DNA of 64,000 bases from Anaeromyces robustus (GCA_002104895.1 MCFG01000004.1:93501-157500); one strand, 5' to 3'; shown: positions 27,801-42,754, counted from the first letter of the stretch. The notes: a model not told the origin generated them from the sequence alone. A program made the numbers and translations.

Positions 27801-30800
27801 ATTAATACTTATAATATGTTGTTAAAAGATAATCTTGAATTAAATGGTAAACTTTGTAACAGATTAGAAACTGGTTTAGGTAAATTGGAAGAAGCATCTT
27901 CACAATTAGATGTATTAAATGAACAATTGGCTGAACAAAATATAGCTGTTAAGAATAAAACAGAAGCATGTAATCAACTTTTAGAAGTTATTACAAAGAA
28001 TACTGCTGAAGCAGAAGAAAAGAAAGCTTTAGCTGTAAAGAAAGAAGCTGAATTAACTACCCAAACATTACAAATTGCAAGTGATAAGGAAGAAGCTGAA
28101 AACGCATTAGCAGAAGCTCTTCCAGCTCTTGAAGAAGCTAAATTAGCTTTGAATAATTTATCATCTGCTGAAATTACGGAAATTCGTTCATTTGCTAAAC
28201 CACCAAAGGAAGTACAAAAAGTATGTGAATGTATTTGTGTTATTAAAGGAATTAAGGATATTTCATGGAAATCAGCTAAAACAATGATGTCACAGGTTGA
28301 TTTCAAATCTTCTTTATCTAATCTTGATATTGATAATATATCAGGTCAACAATTAAAATCTGTTAAAGCAATTATTCGTGAAATGGATATACAACCAGCT
28401 AGAATGAAGGAAATTTCTTCCGCTGGTGCAGGTTTATTACAATTTGTTAATGCTGTCGTTGGTTATTGTAACGTAGCTAAACAAATTCAACCAAAGAGAA
28501 ATGCTGTTGCGGCTTTAGAGAAGAATTTGCAACAAAGTAAACGTGATTATGAAAAAATTACTAAAGAATTAACTGATTTGAATAACCAACTGAATTCTTT
28601 ACAAGAAAACTTCCAACAAAAGAAAACAGAACAGATAGAACTTAAGCAAATGGCAGAACTTATGGAACGTCGTTTAATTGCAGCTGATAAACTTATTTCT
28701 GGTTTAAGTTCTGAAAGAGTACGTTGGTCTAAAGATTTAGGAAACTTGAAAGAACAAAGGGTTCAATTACTAGGTGATTGTTTATTAGAATCTGGTTTCT
28801 TAAGTTATACTGGTGCATTCAATTGGGAATTAAGAAATGAATTAATTTATAATAGGTGGCTTAATGACTTAAAAGAAAAGAATATTCCATTATCACCAAA
28901 CTTTAGAATAGAAACTTTATTAGTAACTGATGTTGAAATTAGTAAATGGGCATCTCAAGGTCTTCCAAGTGATGAATTATCTATTCAAAATGGTATATTA
29001 ACTACAAAAGGTACACGTTTCCCATTATGTATTGATCCACAACAACAAGCTCTTAATTGGATTAAAAAGAAAGAAGCAAGTAATAATTTAAAGATTTCTT
29101 CCTTTATGGAACCTGATTTCTTAAAACAATTAGAAATGGCTATTACTTATGGTTTTCCATTCTTATTTGAAGACGTAGATGAATATATTGATCCAGTTAT
29201 TGATAATGTTATTGATAAAAATATAAAATCAGTAAGTGGTAGAAAATTTATTGTTCTTGGAGATAAAGAAGTTGATTATGATCCAAATTTCCGTTTATAT
29301 CTTGTTTCACGTCATGCTAATCCAACTTATTCTCCAAAGGTTTTTGGTAGTGCTTTAATTATTAATTATAATTTAACATTTAAAGGTCTTTCAGATCAAT
29401 TATTAAATGTTGTAGTAAATCATGAAAGAAGAGAATTAGAAGAACAAAGAGAAAGATTAACTATAGAAATGAGTGAAAATAAGAAATTATTAAAAGATTT
29501 CGAAGATATGCTTTTAAGAGAACTTGCTTCATCAACAGGTATGATGTTGGATAATGTAGAATTAATTAGCACTTTAGAAGATACAAAATCCAAGGCTAGT
29601 GAAATTTCACAGAAATTAATTTTAGCTAATCAGACATCTGAAGAGGTTAATAATTCACGTAATGCTTATAGACCTGTTGCTAAATGTGGTGCAGTATTAT
29701 TCTTTGTTATTACAGAATTATCAACTATTAATCCTATGTATGAATATTCCTTAAGTGCTTTCTTAGAAGTATTTAATTCATCATTGAAAAAGAGCAAACC
29801 TGATCCAGTACTTTCTAAAAGATTAATTAAAATTATTGATACATTGAAGTACTCTGTCTATAATTATACATGTACTGGTTTATTTGAAAAACATAAATTA
29901 ATGTTTTCATTCCAAATGACTATTAAATTAATGGATGCTGAGGGTAAAATAGATCAAAATGAATTAAATTTCTTCCTTAAAGGTGATATTTCCTTAGATG
30001 AACCAGAAATTCCTAATCCATATCCAAGTTGGATGACTAATCAAGGTTGGAAAAACCTTATCAAATTATCAACTATTAATCCTGTATTTGAAAATCTTGT
30101 TAATGATGTTATGTCTAATGAAGAAATGTGGCGAACATGGGCTAAGAAAGATAGACAGTCAAAAAATATAATTTTCCCAATGGATTATTCTAAAAAAACA
30201 ACACCATTCCAACAATTATGTTTATTGAGATGTTTTAGAATTGATCAAGTCTATAATGCTATTACTAATTTCGTTATAAGTGAAATGGGTGAAAAGTATG
30301 TTATGCCACCAGTTATTAATTATCAAAATATTTTCGATCAATCTTCACCGACATCACCTGTTGTTTTCGTTTTAAGTCCTGGTGCTGATCCACAAAGTGA
30401 TTTACAAAAATTAGCAGAAAATCTTGGTTTTGGTGGTAATAAATTAAAATTCTTATCATTAGGTCAAGGTCAAGCTCCTATCGCTCTACAATTACTTGAT
30501 GTTGCTGTTTCAAGAGGTCAATGGCTTATGCTTCAAAATTGTCACTTATTGGTTAATTGGTTGAAAACTTTAGAAAAAATTTTAGATAAAATTGAAAAAC
30601 CTCATCGTGACTTTAGATTATGGCTTACTACTGAACCAATTGCAGGTTTTCCAATTGGTATATTACAAAAATCTTTAAAGGTTGTTACAGAACCGCCAAA
30701 TGGTTTAAAACTTAATTTAAGAAGTAGTTTTTATAAAATTGCTGAAAAGGACTTAGAAGATTGTGAACATGAAGTATTTAAATCATTAGTATATATTTTA

Positions 30801-32147
30801 GCTTTCTTCCATGCTGTTGTACAAGAAAGAGGTAAATATGGTAAGATTGGATGGAATGTAACTTATGATTTCAATGAATCTGATTTCAGAGTTTCCTATA
30901 CAATTATAAGAATATATTTAAATAAGACATTAGAACAAGATGACCAAAAGATTCCATGGACCACATTAAGATATTTAATTGGTGAAACAATTTATGGTGG
31001 TCGTGTTACAGATGATTACGATAGAAGAGTCGTTAATGTATATTTAGAAGAATACTTAGGTGATTTCTTATTTGATTCATTCCAACCTTTCTTCTTCTAT
31101 AAGGGTCCAAATATTAGATATAAAGTCCCACCTATTGGTTCACGTGAAGATTATATTAATTATATTGAAGATTTACCATTAACTAATTCACCAGATGTTT
31201 TAGGTTTACATCCAGATGCTGAAATTGGTTATTTAACAACAGCTGTAAATACAATGTGGTCTGAATTATTAAGTTTACAACCTCGTAGTTCAGAAAGTTC
31301 TGATGGTGTAAGTAGAGAAGACTTTATCGGTGGTATTGCATCTGATATACAAGAAAGTATACCAGCAGAATTTGATACTATAAGAATATATAAAAGCTTT
31401 GGTACCCCAACTCCAACAAAAATTGTTTTGATCCAAGAATTAGAAAGATGGAATATTTTAGTAGAAGCTATGGCTAGTTCACTTCGTGATCTTAGAGGTG
31501 CACTGAAAGGTGAAATTGGTATGAGTCAAAAATTAGATGAAATTGCCAATAGTTTATTTGATGGTGTACTTCCAGATATGTGGAGAAACCTTGCACCACA
31601 AACAGAAAAGAAATTAGGTAGTTGGATGAATCATTTCAAAAAACGCTATAATCAGTATTCTGAATGGGTTAAAGAAGGTGAACCTATTGTTATTTGGTTA
31701 GCAGGTTTACATGTTCCTGAAGCATATACAACAGCTTTAGTACAAACAGCTTGTAGAAAGAATGGTTGGTCATTGGATCGATCAACATTGTACACTGAAG
31801 TTACTCAATACATTAATCCAGAAGATATTACAGAAAAACCAGCATCTGGTTGTTATGCACAAGGTTTATTCTTAGAAGGTGCAGGATGGGACCTTGAAAA
31901 TAATTGTTTGATGAAATTACCACCTGGTAGTTCATTATATCAAAATCTTCCAATTTTAAGGATTATACCAATTGAAACACATCGTTTACGTCTTAAAAAT
32001 ACATTTAAAACACCTGTATATGTTACTCAACAACGTAGAAATGCTTCAGGTGTAGGATGGGTAATGGATGCAAATCTTGCAACAAAAGAACATTATAGTC
32101 ATTGGGTATTACAAGGTGTAGCTCTCGTACTGAATATTAGTGATTAG
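15806..32147 (+). CDS. DNAH10: Axonemal dynein heavy chain, DNAH10-like (inner arm I1/f type)
   Basis: Motor of the flagellar inner arm, expected in the zoospore axoneme. Seventeen exons: 15806-16213, 16348-16432, 16614-17147, 17300-17644, 17738-17961, 18100-18357, 18447-18668, 18793-19067, 19189-19446, 19521-19633, 19722-19804, 19902-20162, 20256-20456, 20555-20689, 20786-20974, 21159-24473 and 24600-32147. All phases agree; total about 4817 residues. The N-terminus is Glu/Lys-rich and low complexity, followed by tail and linker. P-loops are AAA1 GPAGTGKTE (~2176), AAA2 GPSGGGKS (~2456), AAA3 GEPGTSKT (~2801) and AAA4 GVGGSGKQ (~3149). The stalk coiled coil is near 3385-3665, then AAA5, AAA6 and a complete C-terminal domain. 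Sequences such as [20 protein letters not shown] and the GVGW C-terminal region match DNAH10 better than other dynein classes I can recall. The protein is about 350 residues longer than human DNAH10, mostly in the acidic N-terminus. Confidence 0.93.
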
Positions 32148-33150
32148 ATTATTATATTTTAATATTTATATCATTACAATTATAAAAAAACATATAAAAA
32201 ATATTATAGAATTTTATTATCATAAAAAAAAAAAAAAAAAAAAAAAAGCATATAAGAAATAGATAAATAAAAAAAAAGATATTATAATATATTAAATAAT
32301 TAATTTAAAAAATTTTTTGTATATATATAAATTTTGTATATTTAATTTATTTTAATTAACAAAAATATCTATTCATAATAATATATAAATGATTTTTTTA
32401 AAAAAGTAAAAAATATGCATACATTAAAGATTAATCATCATTAATGTAAATTATTTATATACCATTCTATTAATAATCATAATAATAATATTCATATTTT
32501 AATATAAATATAATAGGATAGAAGAATATGTGATATGATTATTATATCAATGTAAAAATAAAAAATAAGATAATTAAGCAACAATTATTATAAATAAAAA
32601 AAATTAAAAAATAATAATATATTTTATTATTTTAAACAACAATAATTAAAGAGTTTTGAGAAAGATTATTTATTATTTTGATAAACAGACTTTTTAATTT
32701 TTGAAAAAAAATTTTTTTTTAAATATTATGGTTGTACTAATATTTTATTATTTAAAATATATTATTTAAAATATAAAACTTAACGATCATATAAAATTCT
32801 TATTTATAATAATTACATTAATTATTAAACTTTTATTATGCTAAGTTCAATAAATATTAATATTTTAGTTTTTTAAATTATATTAATCATTAATAATGAA
32901 ACATTGATTATGATAAATTATAAATGCCATTTAATAAAATTTTAATATTAATATAATAAATATATATATATTAAAATATCCAGTGTTATTAAAAACAATT
33001 TTAAAAAGTCGATAAGGATCATTATTTATTAAATTCTATAGGAAATACAAATACACTAAATAATATATAGCATTATAAAAAATTAATAATAAAGTTGTAA
33101 ATAATTATAAAAAAATTAATTATTTTTTAAAAATTGTTTATTATTTAAAA
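32148..33150. other. Intergenic AT-rich stretch
   Basis: This lies between two same-strand genes. There is an A23 tract at about 32225-32247 just after the dynein stop and otherwise A/T-rich sequence. No gene or structured RNA is recognised. It should hold the dynein 3' end and the next gene's promoter. Confidence 0.5.
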
Positions 33151-34983
33151 ATGGCTAAAACAAAAGCCAAATCTAAACAAAAGGCATCACCAGTAACTTC
33201 TTCTTCAAAAACTACTAAAGGAAGTGTAGTTATACCCAAACAAACATTACAAAATATTATACCTTTAAAAACAGATTTACATATTGATGATTTAGATGAA
33301 GATGTATTAAAAGAAAGGTTTTTTATTAATATTATTATAATAATTACATATTATTACAATTTCACATGAAATATTATAATATTAAATATTAATATAATCT
33401 ATATTTTATGTAATATTTTATTAATTATAAAAACAAAAGACTTGAATTATTAAATAAAGAACTTAACTACTACAAAGGAAAATGTATATCATTGTAAGTA
33501 AAAAATATAATTAATATATATGTTAATTTATATATAATATAAAATGATTTATATGATATTTAAAATTGATATATAAATTAACGGAAAATTTCTTTTTTTT
33601 TAAAAAAAATATTATTATGAATCATAAAGAAAAAATGAAAATGAAAGATTAAGAACTGAAATTGAAGAAAATAAAAAGGATACTGTAAATATTAATTATT
33701 TTATGATAATTTATTGATTAAATATAAAAAAATATAATTATTCATGTATTCTCTTTCTCTTTATGTTTATATATCTATCCTAATTTTAAAGTCAGATTAT
33801 GTAAAATATTTAGAAGAAAGTAAAAATAAAAAACAAATAGAAATTGATAAAATTATTGAAAGTGCTAATGAAGAATTTCAATTATACTTGAATAAAAAAC
33901 GTGAAAGAAAAAATGAATATGATAAAAAATACCAAGGTATAAAAAAGTAAATCATAAATATATAATTATTCAGAGATCTATATTTTGAACAAATTGGAAA
34001 TTAATATATATATATATTTTAATTTTTAAAGAAATTGAAAAATATATTGCTGAATTAGAAGTAAAAATTGAAGCTAAGAAACAAGAAATTAAAACTTATG
34101 CTGATATACAAGTAATTATTTTATATAAATAATTATTATCAATAACAATAATATCTATCTATGCAATTGCTTTTTTCTTATTTATTTTTTTTTATTCTCT
34201 ATTTTAATATATTATTAAGTCAAATAGAATTAAACATGAAACTGAAATCAGTAGATTAACAAATAGTATTAATAGAACCAAACAAGAACATGATCTTGAA
34301 ATATCAAATTTAGAACGAGACTTATTACAAAGTAGAGTGAAAACTCAAAGAGAAACAGAACAAACAATAAAGAATATGGAAGCTGTGGCACAAGAGGTAT
34401 GCTCTCAATATTTACCTAATAATATAATAAACATATGTTAAATGAAAATAATATAGTTGAATAGAATAATTTTAAGAAAATAATAATTATATTAATAATT
34501 ATTTTAATATTTCATCATTATTAAAATAAATATTAATATTTAATAATAAAAATTACAATTTAATAAATCATATGATTTTATGAAAAAAAAAAAAAAAAAA
34601 AAAAAAAAAAGAAAGCTTCAAAATATTTAAATGAGTATATACAATTATTAGATAAAGATAATGAACGATTAGAAGCAGGATTAGCAATAGCTATTCAAGC
34701 TACAGATCAATTAATGGAAGAAAAAAGTCGATTAGAAAGAGAAAATGAAATACTTCGACAAGAAAATAAATATAGAGATAGTTTAGCAAATATAAGACTT
34801 AGGCGAATTAATAAAGCTATTGAAAATAGGAAAACAATTGATATTCGTCATAATGCAGATGAAAATTTACAGAAAAGGGAAAAATTATTAAAATTATTAT
34901 CCAAAGATACCGAAATAACACCAGAATTAATTGAATTTGTTAATAATAAATTGAAATGGGATGATAATGATTATTCATTTTAA
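33151..34983 (+). CDS. Coiled-coil protein, DUF4515/BBOF1-like (probable flagellar or basal-body protein)
   Basis: Seven exons: 33151-33317, 33440-33493, 33630-33684, 33792-33936, 34032-34111, 34220-34396 and 34612-34983, giving 349 residues with matching phases. A Lys/Ser-rich N-terminus (KTKAKSKQKASP) is followed by almost continuous heptad-rich coiled coil from about residue 50 to 330, with no membrane segment or catalytic motif. The pattern of a YVKYLEE segment, a central EIxxLxxxI coil and a late block ending in the NENEILRQEN type resembles the DUF4515 family (BBOF1, CCDC166), whose members act at basal bodies and in cilia. This is pattern memory rather than a search result. Position right after an axonemal dynein on the same strand is consistent. 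The last intron ends in a run of about 28 A before its acceptor. Confidence 0.7.
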
Positions 34984-35682
<699 letters not shown>

Positions 35683-36419
35683 TTAATCGATAGTATCTAA
35701 ATCTTCTGGGATATTGAAGTTTTTACAAAAATCTTTCTGTGTAACATAAAATCTATTATTACAAAAGGATTGCAATATAAATATATTATCAGTCCATCTA
35801 TTTGCAGCTTCTGTATAAATAATTATTTTTATATAATATATATAAATTATATATTATTAAATTATTATTAGTTATGAAAAATGAATAATATTTAAAGATA
35901 ATAATTTATAACAATATAAACTTTACCTTTTGCTTTTTCTGATTCTTTTTCTGAATATATAAATAAATAATTAAATCAATTAATAAAAAAAAATTTTATA
36001 TATATAGTGAAAAAAAAAAAATAAAAAAAATTTTTATATATAATATTTTATTTACTTTTCTTTTCAATAATAACCGGATCACAATCTTCATATTTCTTTA
36101 TTTCTTTTTTAAACTTTTCATTTTTTTCCGTTTCTCCTTTTAATATCTCTAAATTTTGTTCCCTTGATTCCTATATTTATTATAGTTTATTAATATTTTT
36201 GAGAATAAATAATATATTAATTTATATTTAACTTACTGAAGGCACTCTTTCACTTGAGGCTTTTTCTATTTTCTTTTCTAATTCTTTTTGTAATTTTTCT
36301 TGTTCTTTTATTTCCTTTTTTAATAATTTTATTTTTTCTTCTTTCTATGAATATATGGATATATATATTTAATTATTATCAGATTTTAAGATGTAAGTAA
36401 TATAATTTATAATATGTAA

Positions 36420-36476
<57 letters not shown>

Positions 36477-37516
36477 TTTTGATTTACTTGAATTCTTGAA
36501 GTATTTGGAAAGGACCAATAGTAATTTGAAGTACCTATTTATTTTATTATATATATATAAAGAAAAAAATCGAGTTATAATATTAATATATATATATATT
36601 ATATTTATTATATATATTATTATATTACATTTTATTATTTATTGTATTACCAATTTTTTCGCAATTAATCATATTATCGGCTACTAAAGACTCAATTACT
36701 TCTTTTACACTTTGAGAAACTATTTAATATATTTTTTATATGTATATTAATATTATAAGTTTTATATATATATTAAAGTCTTAATAATTTTATAAAGTAT
36801 ATCAAATTATACAAATTTTATATTCATTTTTTAAATCGATTATATAATAAATTTGATATTTACCAACTCCTTTTAATTTTGGAGCTTGTCTTTCAAGTTC
36901 CTTTTTTTTTATTTTTTTGTTAAATAATTATATATAAAATTTATAAAATAATATTTTTTTTTTAAGTTTAAAATTTAAATGTTTTCTAAATTGTTATTTA
37001 AGTATTATTTTTATGTATGTTACCTTTAATTGATAGAAATCTTTCTTTTTTATTATTTTTTAACAATTTTATGAATGATACATTTTAATGAATGGACGAT
37101 ACAGAATTTCATTTTTTTAAAAGAAATATATAGAAATAATTAATTTTAAATAATTTTTTTATTTATTGAAAAAATATTATATATTTATTCTTTACTGATT
37201 CATGAAAAAGATCGCATAAACGTTTTCTTTTTTCTTCAAAAGTAATTCCCTTTCTTTTAGACTTTTTTTTTTTTTTTTTTTTTTGGAGAAAATATTTATA
37301 AATTAAAGATATATATGTTAATTCATCAAATTATTTAATATTATTATTTTTAATATTATTATATTTATATGTATTTATTTATTCTTTTTTTTCTTTTTTT
37401 CTTTAAAATAAATATATATTACTCTTTGTATAATGAAAAACATAAATTAACTTATATAAAATTATATAGAAAGATTATAATACATTTTTAAAATATTTTA
37501 TTATTAATATTTACCA
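35683..37516 (-). CDS. MND1: Meiotic nuclear division protein 1 (MND1)
   Basis: Partner of Hop2/PSMC3IP; the heterodimer stimulates Dmc1/Rad51 strand invasion in meiotic recombination. Ten exons on the minus strand: 37516-37514 (ATG alone), 37261-37196, 37044-37024, 36900-36864, 36719-36651, 36534-36488, 36344-36237, 36170-36056, 35950-35927 and 35810-35683. All phases agree and the product is 205 residues, the usual family length. Signatures in order: SKRKGITFEEKRKRL, FYQLK, ELERQAPKLKGV, VSQSVKEVIESLV, KIGTSNYYWSFPN (winged-helix N-terminal domain), a Lys/Glu coiled coil, and ANRWTDNIF with the terminal NIPEDLDTID. Likely nuclear. The first exon holding only the start codon is inferred from the ATG next to a GTAAAT donor; an alternative upstream start cannot be excluded. 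Confidence 0.92.
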
Positions 37517-38406
37517 TATTTATATTTATATTATATAATAAAAAGATATAAAATGAAATAAAAAAAATAAAAAAGAAATTCTATTATTCTTCTTTTTTGA
37601 AAGTTAAATTAAATAAAATATTCTTTATATTAAAGATTCAGAATAAGAATTAAAATTTTAAAAAGATAGCTTATGAACTATTAAAAAAAAAGGAATAAAT
37701 ATTATATAATTAACTATTTTTTTTTTTTTTTTTTTCAAAACTTTAAAAAAATTTTGCTTCGCATTTTTATTTTTAATAATTATATGGATTATATATGGTA
37801 AATATATAACAATACATAATTATAATATATTATAATATATATTGTAATATTATAATTAATATATTTAAATTATTCATTGTTAATAATTAATAATTATGAC
37901 AAATTATTATATAAATATTAACAATCTAATATATAAAACTATTAAAAACTTTTAATTTATTTTTATTATTTATTATTTATATTTATTATTTATTAATATT
38001 TATTATTATTAATAAAGTATGGAAATTAATATATATCGAAATTAGAAAAATTTTATATATATTATTATTAATTATTATTATTTATGAATATATATATTTA
38101 TATATATAACAAATAAAAATCAGTTTTCATTTTTATAAATAATAAAAATTAATAAAAATTATTAATAATTTCTAAGTTATAACATTAAAATTATTAAATA
38201 ATATTATATATAATAATTAAATAAATTAAATATTTTTTATTATTAATTTCGTTTTTTTGTTATATTATATGTACAAAAGTATATAAATTATATATATTAT
38301 ATATATATAAAATAAATAAATATTCTATTTTTTTTTTAAATAAATATCAAAAAATGTTTTAAAAGGTATAATTTATTTTAGTCAAATTATTAAATAAAAA
38401 TATAAA
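37517..38406. other. Intergenic AT-rich stretch
   Basis: This lies between the MND1 start and the kinesin stop, which read in the same direction. It should contain the MND1 promoter and kinesin 3' end. There is a T-rich run at about 37718-37735; no gene is seen. Confidence 0.5.
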
Positions 38407-38598
38407 TTAACTTAGTTCAAAAGATTTTAATGTATCTAAAAAAATAGCATCTTTTCCCTTTTTAAGTTTTCTTTTTCTTTTTGTTTTAGTTGGCTTTTGT
38501 GTATTATTATCTTTTCTATTTCGTGTATCCATATTTTGTGTATCTGTTCCCGAATTATATTCTTTATTACTTTCTTCATGATTTGAATTACTTTCCAA

Positions 38599-38666
<68 letters not shown>

Positions 38667-39770
38667 CATTTACTTCTTTCTTTGATTCCATATCTAAGTT
38701 AATGACTACAACCTCATGATTATTGTTAATGCTTGAATCACTAGTATTAGTAGTAATATCAGCATCTTTATTTGAAGTATTATTGTTTTTATCAAAATCT
38801 GAATTTACTTCGTTTTCATTATTTTCACTTTTAACTATTTTTACATCATTTTTCTTTAAATATATATAAAATAAATTATTTATAATTTTTTATCATTAGT
38901 ATTATTAAATAAAAAGAAAAAAGATTAATATAATAAAAAAATATATACTAATCTATTAAATTTTATTTATATTTATATTCCTGATATTTACGTCATCTGG
39001 CTTTATTTTTTTACTGTTTTTTAACATAGATATTTGATTATTTAAATCATTAATTGTTTCTTCATATTTTCTTTTCTTTTCATTAAATTTCTTCGTTAAA
39101 TCTTTTTTAAATTTTTCATATAATTCTTCATGAGCTTGTTGTATTTGTATAATCTTTATTATTATTGTTGTTTATTGTAATGTTTATTTTATATATAAAT
39201 ATATTAAAATATAAATATTTTTTTATATAAATATAAATAAATATAATCAATATATATATATAACATTTTATTTATTATTTATTTTTTTATTTCATATATA
39301 TTTACATCATTTTTTAGTTTGTCAATGTTTTGTTGTTTACTTAGTACAACATTTTCCATTACACTGATATTATCTTCTAATTTTTTTACCTAAAGTTAAT
39401 AATTTTTTTAATTAAAATTAACATGATTTTAAATATTGTTAGATGTAAATTGAAATATTAATTTATGACTATAAAAAGTGTTATATGAAGATAATAATTA
39501 CTTTATTAGTTTCAATAATTTCCTTTCTATGTGCTTTTGTTAGTAATTCCTACATATATTTATATTCATTTATATGTAATAAAATATATTTTGTTATTTA
39601 ACTGTTATATAATATCATTATAATATTATTTTAATTTATAAATATATACGAACTATTTTCTTAAGCTTAAAAAAATATTATTTATTTATTTATTTATTAT
39701 TATTATGAAAAAATATATATTTTCACATGTAATAATAAAATGAAAAATAATATTAATTAGTATTGTTTTA

Positions 39771-39831
<61 letters not shown>

Positions 39832-39895
39832 TTACTTTTTCGTTAATTTTTTTCTTATCGTCTTCGATAGTTTTTTTCTATTGTAAAAAGAATAA

Positions 39896-39947
<52 letters not shown>

Positions 39948-40273
39948 ATTATTTATATAATATATATTATATATATTTTATTTTAATTAAATTATCTACA
40001 TAATATAAAGATATTAAACTTACTTGTTCTTTATAGTCAATGATTTGTTTTTCTAAGGTTTCAATCTAAATGATAAATAAAAATAATTTATATATATTTT
40101 AATAATTTATTATTCAAAACAAACAAAAAAAGATATAATTATTAATGTATTATGAAAATATATATTACTTCTTGTCCTAATGAGCTTATAATCATATCTT
40201 TTCTCTTAAGTTTACTAATTAGTTTATCATTGTCCTGTATATATATATATATATAATATTAATGAATTAAAAA

Positions 40274-40319
<46 letters not shown>

Positions 40320-42068
40320 TAGAATTTTTTAGATTTATAAATTATTTTTTTAAAAAAAAAGAAAAAAAAAAGTACCCTTTGTAATTGACTTAAGTCTTGA
40401 ATATTAATTAATTTTTCAACAATTCTTTTATTATTCTTTTAAATAATAACAATTTTTAATATATATAACATTTTAATTAATAATTTTTTTTATATTTATT
40501 AATACAATTTAATATTATTAATATAATTATATACTTCTTTTATTGTTTCTACTGATTGATATTCTTGAAGTTGTCCTTTTAATATTAATATGATCATTTA
40601 TAATAAATGGTAATTAATATATAATATACTAATATGATTTATTATTATTAATTTTTATAATTATATATATACCTATTTGAGATTCTATTTGTTTCATCAT
40701 TTCGTTTCTAATAATAAATTCTCTCTATATATTATGATAAATATTATGATAAATATTATTATTAATTATATTTTATTCCATAACTTTTATATTTTATATT
40801 TATAGTTTTTTTTTTTTTTTTTTTTTTTTTATTAATATTTACTTGTTGACGATAAACTTCAGATTCTACTAATAATTTTTTTAACTTATTTATATGATCT
40901 TCAAATGAATCAACCAATTGACATACTTCACTTTCAGTTAAAACACTTTCAACTACTTCATCATCATTATTATTTTCATTTATAGTATTATTTATATCTT
41001 TTTTATGAGTCTCTATTTTTATACTACCATCACCTAATAATTTAGAAGTTCTTCCAATAATTTTTTTCATACTGTTTGAAAGAGGTGTTGATATAATAAT
41101 TTGTGAAGTATTTGGAGTTTGAGCTGGAATTTGATTGTAAATTTCCATATCCATTTCATCTTGATCTTGATTTTGAATTTCTATTTGCATTATATCTTGG
41201 TCTTGGTTTTGAATTTCTAATTGAGTTTCATCTTGATTTTGACTTTGATTTTGATTCTGATTTTGATTTTGACTAGAATTCTGGTTTTTATTTTTATTTT
41301 TATTTTTATTTTGATTACGACTATTATTTTGTATAGAATTTTGACTCATATTTATACTCATAGATTTATCCATTTTATTTATTAAATTTTTCTTTTTTGT
41401 TTGAGATTTTGGTATAATAACTCTTGGACGTTTGATAGTTTGTAATCCTGAATCTACTCTGGCTGCTATAGGTGCAACATCTTTAATTGTTGCTGAAAAA
41501 CGTAATACTGTTAATGTTTCATCGTAAAATTCTGGTAGTGGATTAATATTAATAATTGTTGATATATGTCCATTTATTAGTGATGGTCTTAATAATGATG
41601 TTAATTTACTATCATTAAATGGAGGTAATTCATGTTGTACTCCTTTTTGCATATTTCTTAAACTATCAAAAACTCTAGTTAATACCATTAATGACTTATT
41701 AATTGAACCTGCTTCTTTCAATTGTTTTTGTTTACTTTGGGTATGATTGGCTCTTTCTGAACCAGCTAAATCAACAATTGTAAATTTTGAAACACATACA
41801 TTATTATCATTTTCTTTCTGACATAAAAGACGTATAGTAAAAATAGAATGAGATCGACTACTTGATTGGTTTAATCTTTATAAAAAATATGCATATTTGA
41901 AAATTATAAAAAAATTTTATTTTATTATTAGAAATTTAAAAAAAAAAAAAAAAATACAATATAACTTTTAATTTGTAGTACCTTGTTGAAAACTTTCTTC
42001 TATTCAATTTTCCTTGCATTAATATATTATTACAATCCTGATTAAATTAAATATAAATTTTCAAATAT

Positions 42069-42114
<46 letters not shown>

Positions 42115-42723
42115 AAATATGATGAAATAAGTTTTATTTTAAGATTTTTATTATTACCTCATAACTATTAATAGGAATATATTTTAAATCTTTAACAAAA
42201 TTATTTTTATTTTGATCAATTTTTATTGCTAAACATTTTTTATCACTATTATTTAAATCGTATATTTGTTCACTTTTATTTTTTTATCATTTTATTTGTA
42301 TAATATAGAAATATAAATAATAAAAAGAAATAATAATAATAACAATAATAATAATGTTAATAATTGAAAATTAATTTCTATTTAATTAAATTATTGTTCT
42401 TACTTATAAATTTCAAAATAAGATGCCCATAAACCATAACTGTATTTAGTATCTACTTTTATAATGTCTATAATGAAAAGAAATAAAAAAAGATTTACAT
42501 TATATATAATAATAAATAATATATTATTTAATTTTTAATTATTAGTTAAAAATTAATAATAATAAATCAAACAAATCAATTAAATATTTACCATTAACTT
42601 TTATAAATGGATTCGGACTCTCATCTTTTGAAATTAAACCAATTGGTTCTTCATTTTTAGAATTTTCATCTTCCTGAAATTCATCATATCTTATTGGGAT
42701 TAAATTTAACTATTATATGTATA

Positions 42724-42754
<31 letters not shown>

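Noticed and set aside
27974-28306. Minus-strand frame inside the dynein stalk
   Set aside because: Shadow of the coiled-coil coding sequence on the plus strand.
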